DNA of 59,489 nt from contig NZ_BOOG01000047.1 in assembly GCF_016863115.1 (NCBI RefSeq), forward strand, positions 1 through 59,489. The letters run 5' to 3'. This document shows positions 52,951 to 59,489 of the stretch, piece after piece (the first letter of the stretch is position 1; each line of letters begins with the position of its first letter). This DNA is from Sphaerimonospora thailandensis. GTDB lineage: Bacteria > Actinomycetota > Actinomycetes > Streptosporangiales > Streptosporangiaceae. A program made the translations under genes and the position numbers. The notes below the pieces were generated by a model, which was given only the letters and a program-made list of their open reading frames with translations, did not search any database and was not told the DNA's origin.

Positions 52951-54447
52951 ATGCCGAGGAAAGCAGACAACGCCGCACGGCTGGAATCCATCGCCGGGCT
53001 CGCGGCCAAGGCCACGCCGGGCCATTCGTACCCACTGGACGACCTGCGCCAGGCGCTGTTCCGCGTGGTCGCCGACGAAAGCCTCGCCGAGCGGGCCCTC
53101 GACATCCTGGCATCGGCCAGGCCGGGGCTGTGGCTCGACCTCGATGTGGCTCTCCGTCCAGCCTGGTATTACAGGGACGACCCCGCTCTGCGGCCGTCGA
53201 CCGCGGTGCGGGAGTTGACCAACCCGCTCGCCGTCGCGCTTGTGGCGTGTTCCCGCGACGGCCGCCAACGCGAGCGTGCGGTACGGCATGCCGCCATGCG
53301 GACCGACCCTCGGCTCCTCCCCGTGCTGGCCGTCCGCGCGACCGATTGGGCGGACGAGGTCCGCTCGGCGGCGAATCAGGCCCTGGCGGAGGTGCTGGCC
53401 GTGCCATCGGCACAGGTCCTGCTCACGATCACCCCGCTGACCGTACGGCTGGGCCTCCGCCAGCGTGGCTCGCACATCGCGGCCGCCATCGAAGAAGCTT
53501 TCGCGCGTGCCAGCGATGACACGCTCACGGCGATGCGTGGCTGCGCCGATCTACATGCCCGCAGGCTCGCCTATCGAGTCTCCCTCGATGGCTGCCGTCT
53601 GGCGGAATCCGACCTGGTCGAATCCGCACTGCGCGAGCCCGACATCGTCTGCCGGACCTGGTGCGCCGAGGCCGTCGCCCGCATGGGCAGGCCCGATCTG
53701 CTGGAACCGCTGCTGACCGGTCGAGCCGCCCAGGTCCGCGCGACCGCGCTTACCGCCCTGGTGAACCTGGGACATCCCGAGTACGGAACACGGTTGCTGA
53801 CCGACGTCTCCTCGATCGTGCGCCTCACCGCTCAGTGGGCAGTACGGCGATGCGGCGACGACCCGGCCGAGGCCTATCGGAAACTCCTCGCCGGGCGGCC
53901 AGAACATGACGCCAGGAGCCTGATGGCCGGGCTGGCCGACTGCGGAGCCGGGGGCGACGCCGAGCTCGCCCGGCCGTACCTGACCGATCGCCGCCCCCGG
54001 GTGCGGGCGGAGGCGGTCCGCACACTGCACCGCCTGAACGCCTCGCTGGACTTCGCCGCCATGCTCGACGATCCCGCCCCGGTCGTGGTCCGGCACGTGG
54101 TCGCCGCACTGCGCGATGCGCCTCCCCCATCAGACCGGCTCTGGGCGCTGCTCGACGCCGCGCACCCCCGGCACGTGCGGGTGGCCGCTCATCGGCTGCT
54201 CTCCCACCGGGACACCTGGAGCCGGATCAAGGCCGGCCTGATCCTCGCGACCGACGCTGACGAGTCGCTCCGACGGCGAGCGCGAGACGACCTCAAAACC
54301 TGGCGTGCCCACGATGCGGCGACCGCCTATCACACCACAACCGAACCGATGAGAACCGAGTTGAACGCCCTGATCACCGGTGCGGAAGCCACCCTCGGCC
54401 CGCAGATCACAAATGAATTGCGCTGGCTCATATCTTCCGGCAGGTGA
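52951..54447 (+). CDS. HEAT-repeat protein
   Basis: A 498-residue all-helical protein with repeated motifs of the HEAT/armadillo type, e.g. DPRLLPVLAVRATDWADEVRSAANQALAEVL and VRATALTALVNLG, VRAEAVRTLHRLN. Proteins of this kind in actinomycetes are usually scaffolds. No enzyme motif is seen. Confidence 0.75.
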   Translation: MPRKADNAARLESIAGLAAKATPGHSYPLDDLRQALFRVVADESLAERALDILASARPGLWLDLDVALRPAWYYRDDPALRPSTAVRELTNPLAVALVACSRDGRQRERAVRHAAMRTDPRLLPVLAVRATDWADEVRSAANQALAEVLAVPSAQVLLTITPLTVRLGLRQRGSHIAAAIEEAFARASDDTLTAMRGCADLHARRLAYRVSLDGCRLAESDLVESALREPDIVCRTWCAEAVARMGRPDLLEPLLTGRAAQVRATALTALVNLGHPEYGTRLLTDVSSIVRLTAQWAVRRCGDDPAEAYRKLLAGRPEHDARSLMAGLADCGAGGDAELARPYLTDRRPRVRAEAVRTLHRLNASLDFAAMLDDPAPVVVRHVVAALRDAPPPSDRLWALLDAAHPRHVRVAAHRLLSHRDTWSRIKAGLILATDADESLRRRARDDLKTWRAHDAATAYHTTTEPMRTELNALITGAEATLGPQITNELRWLISSGR

Positions 54448-54524
54448 ACCACGCCTGGTCATGGCATCGGATTTGTCGGGGCGGTGTGCGAGGATCACGC
54501 CCATCGCCAGGGAGGGCTATGAAC

Positions 54525-55022
54525 ATGAACGACTGGTACGACGACGAGGCCGTGTGTGTGACCTACGTCCGAGATTTGTCGCCCGCGGAGGCGTTCGCCC
54601 GAATGGATGTGACCATTGATCCCGAGGCGGAACCGGGATGCGATCCTGCCATCGCCGTGTTCCGCGTCGAGGGCGGGGTGATTCTGGTGGAACCGAACGG
54701 CTTCGCGGGGATCCTGGATGAGGTGATCTGCAGGCTCAGCAAGGGCACGGTGGCCGCATCGGTGTTCTTCAACGTCAACCTCGACCAGAATTTCGTGTAC
54801 GCCGAGGACGGCGTGGTCACCACTCAGTTCGAGCCGGACCAGCCCGATGCGCGGTCGGGCAGCGATCCGGACCGGCTGTTGGAGCAGATGCGCACGCTGG
54901 ACATGGAGACCGACAGCGATCTCAACAAGGCGGCCGAGTTGGCCGAGTCGGTGACCGGTTTGACCCTGCCTGACGACGACGCCGAACCCGCACTCATCGG
55001 CACTCTCCCCGATTACCCCTGA
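54525..55022 (+). CDS. DUF6461-like protein
   Basis: A 165-residue acidic protein. I use the ATG at 54525, eight bases after GGAGGG. ACDPAIAVFRVEGGVILVEPNGFAG-like sequence (CDPAIAVFRVEGGVILVEPNG) and VAASVFFNVNLDQNFVYAEDGVV fit the DUF6461 pattern found in actinomycetes. Function is unknown. No signal peptide. Confidence 0.6.
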   Translation: MNDWYDDEAVCVTYVRDLSPAEAFARMDVTIDPEAEPGCDPAIAVFRVEGGVILVEPNGFAGILDEVICRLSKGTVAASVFFNVNLDQNFVYAEDGVVTTQFEPDQPDARSGSDPDRLLEQMRTLDMETDSDLNKAAELAESVTGLTLPDDDAEPALIGTLPDYP

Positions 55023-55155
55023 GCAGGGATGCCGCCATCTACCTGATCCTTGTCTGCCCGCCGACTGCGAAACTCGGACATACGAATCACGTGCGTCCGT
55101 TTCAAGCACAACCGGACCTATGGACACGCCAATTGGTCTAGGCCAATATGGCACC

Positions 55156-55863
55156 ATGCCAAGATCAAAGCTGCGCCGCGCCCTACGCGATGCACTTGTC
55201 ACCCTTGTCCCAGTAGCGCTCATTGGCGCGCTGACTGGCCCTGCACACGCGTCGGCCTCTCAGTCTGCGGCCGCCTGGCCCGAGCCCGTTCCGGTCGTCT
55301 CCCACATAGAAACCACCGACCCGGTCGTGTTCGTCACCATCGACGACGGCTGGTCCCACGATCCAGCTGCCGCGAAGCTGCTACTCGACCGCCGGGTGCC
55401 CGCCTCGCTGTTTCTGCTGCCGGGTGCGTACTCGTACGGTGACGGTTACTTCCGCGCCCTGCTCAACCATGGGCCTTTCCGAGTCGAGAATCACACCGTC
55501 AACCACTCCGACCTGTCCACGCTCGACGCCGCCGGGCAGCGGGCGGAAATCTGCGGGGCACGCGACCAGCATCTCGCCAAGTTCGGCGACAGCCCGCGTC
55601 TGCTGCGTCCCCCGTACGGGACGTACTCGGAGACCACTCGGACCACCGCCCGTGCCTGCGGCGCGGAAGCCCTGGTCACGTGGACGTACGACCTCACCAC
55701 CTGGGGGCCGGACCCCGTTCCGATTCCTCGCCTGAAGGCCGGCGACATCATCCTGCTGCACTTCAACGAGACCGTGGAGGATGACCTGCGAAGGGTCCTG
55801 GACGCGGCGGACGCAGCCGGGCTGAAGCCCGCCCCACTGCGGGAGTACATCGGTAGGTGGTGA
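55156..55863 (+). CDS. Secreted polysaccharide deacetylase (CE4)
   Basis: A 235-residue protein from the ATG at 55156. MPRSKLRRALRDALVTLVPV and an ALTGPAHASA region form a signal peptide. The NodB domain has VTIDDGWSHDP (catalytic Asp and metal Asp), ENHTVNHSDL (metal histidines) and RPPYGTY. It would de-N-acetylate peptidoglycan or another cell-wall polymer. A small inverted repeat ATTGG/CCAAT lies just upstream (55131-55146). Confidence 0.8.
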   Translation: MPRSKLRRALRDALVTLVPVALIGALTGPAHASASQSAAAWPEPVPVVSHIETTDPVVFVTIDDGWSHDPAAAKLLLDRRVPASLFLLPGAYSYGDGYFRALLNHGPFRVENHTVNHSDLSTLDAAGQRAEICGARDQHLAKFGDSPRLLRPPYGTYSETTRTTARACGAEALVTWTYDLTTWGPDPVPIPRLKAGDIILLHFNETVEDDLRRVLDAADAAGLKPAPLREYIGRW

Positions 55864-56135
55864 TGTCGGCATGGAGAGGCGAGTGCCGCAGTGAACCAGG
55901 CGTGTCTGATGGTCGCGGTGCGTGATGACCCGATCGAGCGCAGGACCACCCTGGTAATCCCCTCGAACCGACGGTCAGGACTAAGCGATCTTCTCCTTTT
56001 AGGATCTTGCCGGTGCCCCAACGCGACCGTTGGAATCAACCCCTGAGCTCTCCATCGAAGCCGGGGCGCTTCACCGCACGTCGCCGGGCCGGTCACATTT
56101 ATTGCCGGGTCCGAGCCGAGGTTCGGGGCTGCATG
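55864..56135. other. Intergenic region without recognised features
   Basis: No open frame with a ribosome site is seen. Fragments of protein-like frames occur but are short and broken, and I recognise nothing in them. Confidence 0.4.
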
Positions 56136-56864
56136 TCACCGAGGCCGGTAACCCTTCCTCTTACGGCGGGCCGGCACGGTCCGGCGGCCGGAGCCGTTCT
56201 GTGCGGGTTTTTGTGCCTGCCGCTGTGCCGGTTTCTCCGCAGGGGAGGCGGGGGTACGGCCCCGCGAACTGTTCACTGTCCGGCCGCGGACGATGCCGAT
56301 GAAATCCTCCACCAGGTCAGTGGTCGCGTCCGTGGGCCAGGCCAGCGCGACCTGAGACTGCGGCGCGTCCAGCATCGGCCGGTAAGTGAGATCCCTGCGG
56401 TGGTGGAGGCGTGCCAGCGACTGCGGAACCAGGAGAAGCCCGGCGCCGGCCGCTACCAACTCGACCGCGCCCGCCGTTGTGGCCGGGCGGGTGAACGCGG
56501 GCAACCCGGGCCGGACCGTCCACTCGATGGTGTCGTCCAGGGGATGGAACACCTCGTCGTCGGTCAGGTCGGCGACGGCCACCTCGGCGGCGGCGGCCAC
56601 CGCGTGGTCCTTGGGCACCACGACCACCGTGGTCTCCACGTAGAGAGGAATCACGCTGAGCCCGTCCCGGTCGACCGGCAGCCTGACGAATCCGGCGTCG
56701 GCGCCGCCATCCCGCAGCAGTCCCACCACCTCGGCGGCGGAAACCGCGATCAGGGTGACCGGCACGCCGGGCATCCTCTCGGTCCAGACGTTGACCCATT
56801 TCGCGGGTGTCACCCCGGGCACGTACGCCAGCCGGAACACCTTGCCGGTCTCCCCATCAGTCAC
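56136..56864 (-). CDS. LysR substrate-binding domain protein lacking an HTH
   Basis: A 242-residue protein that consists of a LysR-type co-inducer domain (FRLAYVPGVTPAKWVNVWTERMP, then GGADAGFVRLPVD and AVELVAAGAGLLLVPQSLA) followed by a basic Ala/Lys/Arg/Gln tail. There is no N-terminal DNA-binding helix, as is common for this actinobacterial family. It is divergent from the DUF5997 gene, a pairing that recurs in actinomycetes. Confidence 0.75.
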   Translation of the reverse strand: MTDGETGKVFRLAYVPGVTPAKWVNVWTERMPGVPVTLIAVSAAEVVGLLRDGGADAGFVRLPVDRDGLSVIPLYVETTVVVVPKDHAVAAAAEVAVADLTDDEVFHPLDDTIEWTVRPGLPAFTRPATTAGAVELVAAGAGLLLVPQSLARLHHRRDLTYRPMLDAPQSQVALAWPTDATTDLVEDFIGIVRGRTVNSSRGRTPASPAEKPAQRQAQKPAQNGSGRRTVPARRKRKGYRPR

Positions 56865-56919
56865 TTCCTCAGGCTACCGATGTCAAGGGAACCCGTTCCG
56901 ATTGACTATTCTGGGTGCC

Positions 56920-57291
56920 ATGACCTCGCCCAAACGGAAGACCATCCAGACGATGAAGCCCGCGACCGCGGCCAAGAAGCTGGGTGTCCTCCTCTCGGCC
57001 ACTCCCGCCGAGTTCCAGGCGGGGGTCGTCTCCAGGGACGAGCTGAACGAGTTGCAGTCGTCGCCACCCGCCTGGCTCGCTGACCTGCGCCGCAACGGCC
57101 CGCACCCCAAGCAGGTCATCGCCGCGAAACTCAGGGTCTCCATTTCCGGCCTGGCCAGAAGCGGGATCACCGGACCGCTCACCACCGCTGAGATCGATGC
57201 GCTGAAAGCGGAGAACCCGGCGTGGCTGGAGCGCGAGCGTTCCATCCAGGCCGAGACCCGCAAAGAAGCACTCCGCCTCAAGCAGCGCTAG
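56920..57291 (+). CDS. DUF5997 family protein
   Basis: A 123-residue basic protein: TMKPATAAKKLGVLLSATPAEFQ near the start, NELQSSPPAWLADLRRNGPHP in the middle and a Lys/Arg/Glu-rich helix at the end. Such proteins are conserved next to LysR-substrate-domain genes in actinomycetes. The role is unknown; a small nucleic-acid-binding protein is possible. Confidence 0.7.
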   Translation: MTSPKRKTIQTMKPATAAKKLGVLLSATPAEFQAGVVSRDELNELQSSPPAWLADLRRNGPHPKQVIAAKLRVSISGLARSGITGPLTTAEIDALKAENPAWLERERSIQAETRKEALRLKQR

Positions 57292-57677
57292 ACAACTGGG
57301 ATCCCGCACGTCTCCACCCGAGACGAGCCCGTCGAATGAGCCGCTGCGAGGTTCTCGACACCCCGAGGAACCAAAGAGTTGACGCACGGGGACCGGGTCG
57401 ACGCGGTTCACGCCGGGCCAAGCAGGCTCCGGAAGATCACCGGCTCGCTCGAGCCGTGGGTCCTCCCCCACGTCGTGCACCTGACCGGGGAGTACGTCGT
57501 GGAGATCGTGACCGACATCCACACCGCGCTCGGCGATCTCGGCACTCCGGTCTCCCCCCGCCCACCGCGCCTGTGGAAGCTACCTCGCCGACGTTCGGGT
57601 CGAGCGACCGCCGGATGGCCGGAGCCCGCACCGCACCATGCGGGGCCGCGCACGGACGCGGTACCGGTGTATGGCAC
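57292..57677. other. 386-base gap with a weak open frame
   Basis: A plus-strand frame at 57379-57753 contains a protein-like stretch (LPHVVHLTGEYVVEIVTDIHTAL) but no ribosome site, and it decays into low-quality sequence. It could be a gene remnant. Nothing else is visible. Confidence 0.35.
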
Positions 57678-58208
57678 TCACGGCATTCGATCAAGTACGG
57701 CCAGAACCTTCTGCCCGCGGGCAAAGCGCGAATGCCAGAACGGTTCATGTTGAGCGAGTGATCGATACAGTTCGATGCTCTCTTCCAGCACCCGTACGGC
57801 TTGAGACGCATGCCCGGCGTCGATGTGGGCCAGGGCGAGGTTGTGGAGATGAAGCGCCAAGGTGGACAGAACGCCCTCGCCGGAGGAAAGGCGTTCTCGG
57901 GCGGCGGCCGCCGCTCTCTCCCCGGCGGCGATCATTTCCTCATGCCGTGCCGACACGGCTACGGCACCTGGCCGCGTGGCGGCGAGCCTTGCGCGGATCT
58001 CGGCCAGCGCCAGACTCACCTCGTTGAAGTGCGTGTGTACTTCGAGGTAGACGGCCTCGGCCTCCCGGAGCCGCTGTACTCCTGCCCTCGGCAGATCCAG
58101 AGCGCGGAGGCAGTCGCGGAGAACCTGCGCCGACTCCTCGACCAGGAGACCACTGTGACGCGGTTCATGCCGTTGCGCGTTCTCATATGCCACCTGAGCC
58201 ACGAACAC
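57678..58208 (-). CDS. TPR-like helical protein
   Basis: A 176-residue helical protein from a GTG at 58208. The repeats (STLALHLHNLALAHIDAGHASQAVRVLEESIELYRSLAQHEPFWHSRFARGQ) are tetratricopeptide-like. Longer in-frame starts are antisense shadow. The 20 bases before it belong to the formyltransferase-like gene region, so the boundary is uncertain. It may be a truncated signalling protein. Confidence 0.55.
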   Translation of the reverse strand: MFVAQVAYENAQRHEPRHSGLLVEESAQVLRDCLRALDLPRAGVQRLREAEAVYLEVHTHFNEVSLALAEIRARLAATRPGAVAVSARHEEMIAAGERAAAAARERLSSGEGVLSTLALHLHNLALAHIDAGHASQAVRVLEESIELYRSLAQHEPFWHSRFARGQKVLAVLDRMP

Positions 58209-58228
58209 CGTCCCGCGCCTGCACCACG

Positions 58229-58831
58229 TCACCGGCGCTGCCCGACAACTCCGAGCGAGTGTTCCCGTCGTGCCGGTCGGCGTTGCCGTCCGTGCCGCCC
58301 TCCGGTCTCCTGCCCCACCCCAACGGTGACGAGGTCCTCTTCGATCCGGATGCCGCCCTTCCGCACGAGGATGTTTCCCGTGTCGAAGTCGTCGTCCATC
58401 CAGTGGATGGTCACCCCTACCTCGGGATCCCCGTTTCGGACCGCCCAGTGAACGGGCAGCGGTCCCCGATACTTCGGCAGCAAGGAAGTGTGCACATTGA
58501 TGGCGCCGAGCCGCGCGGTTCGCAACACTGCGCGCGAGAGCTTCCATGCAAGCCCGTAGACCACGATGAGGTCGGGCGCGTACCCGGCCAGTGCCCTCGC
58601 CAGACCATCGACGCTTCCAGGCAGCAGGAGGTCCGTACCGGGCGGCAGGGATTCGGCTATCGCGGCGATGGTCTGTGCCGAGCCCTTGCCGGTGGGCTTT
58701 CGCTGGCGAAGAGAGCGAGCATGCACGAACGCGACCGGCGTATGACCGGCTCTGACACACGCTTCGTGCAGGACTCTGAAGCCGCTGACGCCGAAAGACA
58801 CCAGGACCACTCGCAGCGATCCGGCGGTCAT
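58229..58831 (-). CDS. Formyltransferase-like protein
   Basis: A 200-residue protein with the formyl-tetrahydrofolate-dependent transferase fold. APDLIVVYGLAWKLSRAVL precedes INVHTSLLPKYRGPLPVHWAV, with the canonical SLLP motif, and VGVTIHWMDDDFDTGNIL, with the catalytic-region aspartate. About 30 residues at the end are low in similarity and may follow a frameshift. It overlaps the membrane-protein gene by ATGA. Related enzymes formylate amino sugars or Met-tRNA. The substrate is unknown. Confidence 0.65.
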   Translation of the reverse strand: MTAGSLRVVLVSFGVSGFRVLHEACVRAGHTPVAFVHARSLRQRKPTGKGSAQTIAAIAESLPPGTDLLLPGSVDGLARALAGYAPDLIVVYGLAWKLSRAVLRTARLGAINVHTSLLPKYRGPLPVHWAVRNGDPEVGVTIHWMDDDFDTGNILVRKGGIRIEEDLVTVGVGQETGGRHGRQRRPARREHSLGVVGQRR

Positions 58832-59489
58832 GTCGGTTCACTTCTCGACTGCGGCTCGGCCGAAGCGCCGTTCGGTCCCGCTCCCCCGACACTGATCTCT
58901 TTATCTGCGGCGGTCGACACCTGGCGACCTGATGCCGTCTGCACCGCTTTTGGGTGTGAGGTTTCGGACATGCCAAGCCGTACCGGTCCGTGGAAATCCC
59001 GGCCCTGAATGACAGGCCCGCGCTGGGATCCCCCGCTGATGACGTTTTCTATGTCGGGCGATCTTAGCGCTCGCCCGGGGTCGACCGGCCCTCGGCGTGA
59101 CCGAATCGTTCCCTGAATCGTCAGCCCGATGCCCGCTATCGCCACCAATGCCCCGATTACACTTGCCAGCTTGTCCGCCTTGTCGAGACCGAGCGCCCAG
59201 AAATAGGCCCCTGACGCGATGACGGCAGCGATGACGAGCAGGCCACCCACCCATTGGAGAAAACGCCCTGACATTGCTCCATCGTGAGCTTTACCCGCGG
59301 ATATGGCCAGTGACCCGGCGGCAAGGCACCGATCACTCACGCCGACGAGGGGGTTGCGTCCTCCAGCAACAGTTGCGGTGCGCCCGTTCACCACCATGGG
59401 CTCTTCGAGGCGGCGTACAACGCGCGGGTCGCGGGCGAGCATCAGCACCTCGGCCTCGTCCAGCGACCGTCCATCGGCTACCCGACGTC
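58828..59489 (-). CDS. Membrane protein with ISGG-GPVIQGRDF motif, possibly open at the window edge
   Basis: The frame is open from the right edge (RRVADGRSLDEAEVLMLARD) and reads through MSGRFLQWVGGLLVIAAV, two membrane segments, to the motif ENVISGGSQRGPVIQGRDF and a Pro/Ser tail. If translation starts at the ATG at 59274 it is a 148-residue two-helix protein, but the ribosome site there is too close. The GPVIQGRDF motif recurs in actinobacterial STAND or effector-linked membrane proteins, as far as I recall. It is coupled to the formyltransferase-like gene. Confidence 0.5.
   Translation of the reverse strand, partial: RRVADGRSLDEAEVLMLARDPRVVRRLEEPMVVNGRTATVAGGRNPLVGVSDRCLAAGSLAISAGKAHDGAMSGRFLQWVGGLLVIAAVIASGAYFWALGLDKADKLASVIGALVAIAGIGLTIQGTIRSRRGPVDPGRALRSPDIENVISGGSQRGPVIQGRDFHGPVRLGMSETSHPKAVQTASGRQVSTAADKEISVGGAGPNGASAEPQSRSEPT

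Noticed and set aside
1-59489. tRNA genes, integrase or insertion sequences flanking the arsenic region
   Set aside because: No cloverleaf-like segment, tyrosine or serine recombinase, transposase or terminal repeats were recognised, so transfer of the region as an island is not supported by the window.

Overview
The window is chromosomal-looking DNA of a high-GC filamentous actinomycete. The codon use, GTG starts, a SpoIIE/HATPase regulator, DUF5997 and DUF6461 proteins and a CE4 deacetylase fit Streptosporangiales or Streptomyces-type bacteria. The genus is inference. No rRNA, tRNA or CRISPR array was seen.

Layout. (1) 0.3-11.5 kb, plus strand: a TIGR04255-type protein, an Xre/ParS-like HTH protein and an unknown protein, then a 2101-residue STAND/AAA-type ATPase translationally coupled to a beta-CASP metallo-beta-lactamase nuclease. 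This looks like a conflict or defence locus. (2) 11.9-39.6 kb: an arsenic biosynthesis and resistance region, the centre of interest. An orphan molybdopterin oxidoreductase (plus) converges on three minus-strand transcription units. Unit I (34.7-30.0 kb) encodes an EPSP-synthase-like enzyme, an iPGM-like mutase, a CTP-synthase C-terminal-like protein and a PiT phosphate (arsenate) transporter. The first three are the arsenoenolpyruvate/arsonopyruvate core known from the Streptomyces lividans organoarsenical (bisenarsan-type) cluster. Unit II (29.8-22.9 kb) starts with a 69-aa Cys-pair peptide, then an M28 aminopeptidase, a CMD-fold protein, and three ATP-grasp ligases with a GNAT-like transferase between them. 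Unit III (22.8-14.6 kb) starts with a 34-aa Cys-rich peptide, then a heterodimeric ABC exporter, a 92-aa CCG peptide, a lipoprotein, a CopZ-like chaperone, a 33-aa membrane peptide, a CopA-like P-type ATPase and a second GNAT-like transferase. A TrmB/LuxR-type regulator, two ArsR repressors, an MFS transporter and a flavin monooxygenase follow. (3) 39.9-44.0 kb: an ABC ATPase followed by fragments of a permease, a thiopeptide/lantibiotic-type dehydratase domain, a PqqD-like domain and a SARP-type NB-ARC domain (a decayed RiPP locus), then a small secreted Gly/Tyr-rich peptide and a strong terminator. (4) 44.1-47.9 kb: a methyltransferase and a trpB-trpA-GntR cassette with a palindromic operator. 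(5) 48-59.5 kb: a SpoIIE-family regulator, a periplasmic-binding-like protein, VOC, HEAT-repeat, DUF6461, deacetylase, LysR-substrate-domain and DUF5997 proteins, and a membrane/formyltransferase-like/TPR-like trio at the right edge.

The most unusual signal is a vicinal-cysteine signature in region 2. Three small peptides carry repeated CC or CCG motifs. Four of the seven proteins of unit II end exactly in -CC or contain CCG repeats at the end. Two of the three minus-strand units begin with a Cys-rich peptide directly below related long palindromes that overlap promoter-like sequences. Vicinal cysteines are classical As(III) ligands. I infer a dedicated system that handles trivalent arsenic on peptide or protein thiols while ATP-grasp enzymes build an arsonopeptide, or load a peptide carrier, that the ABC pair exports.
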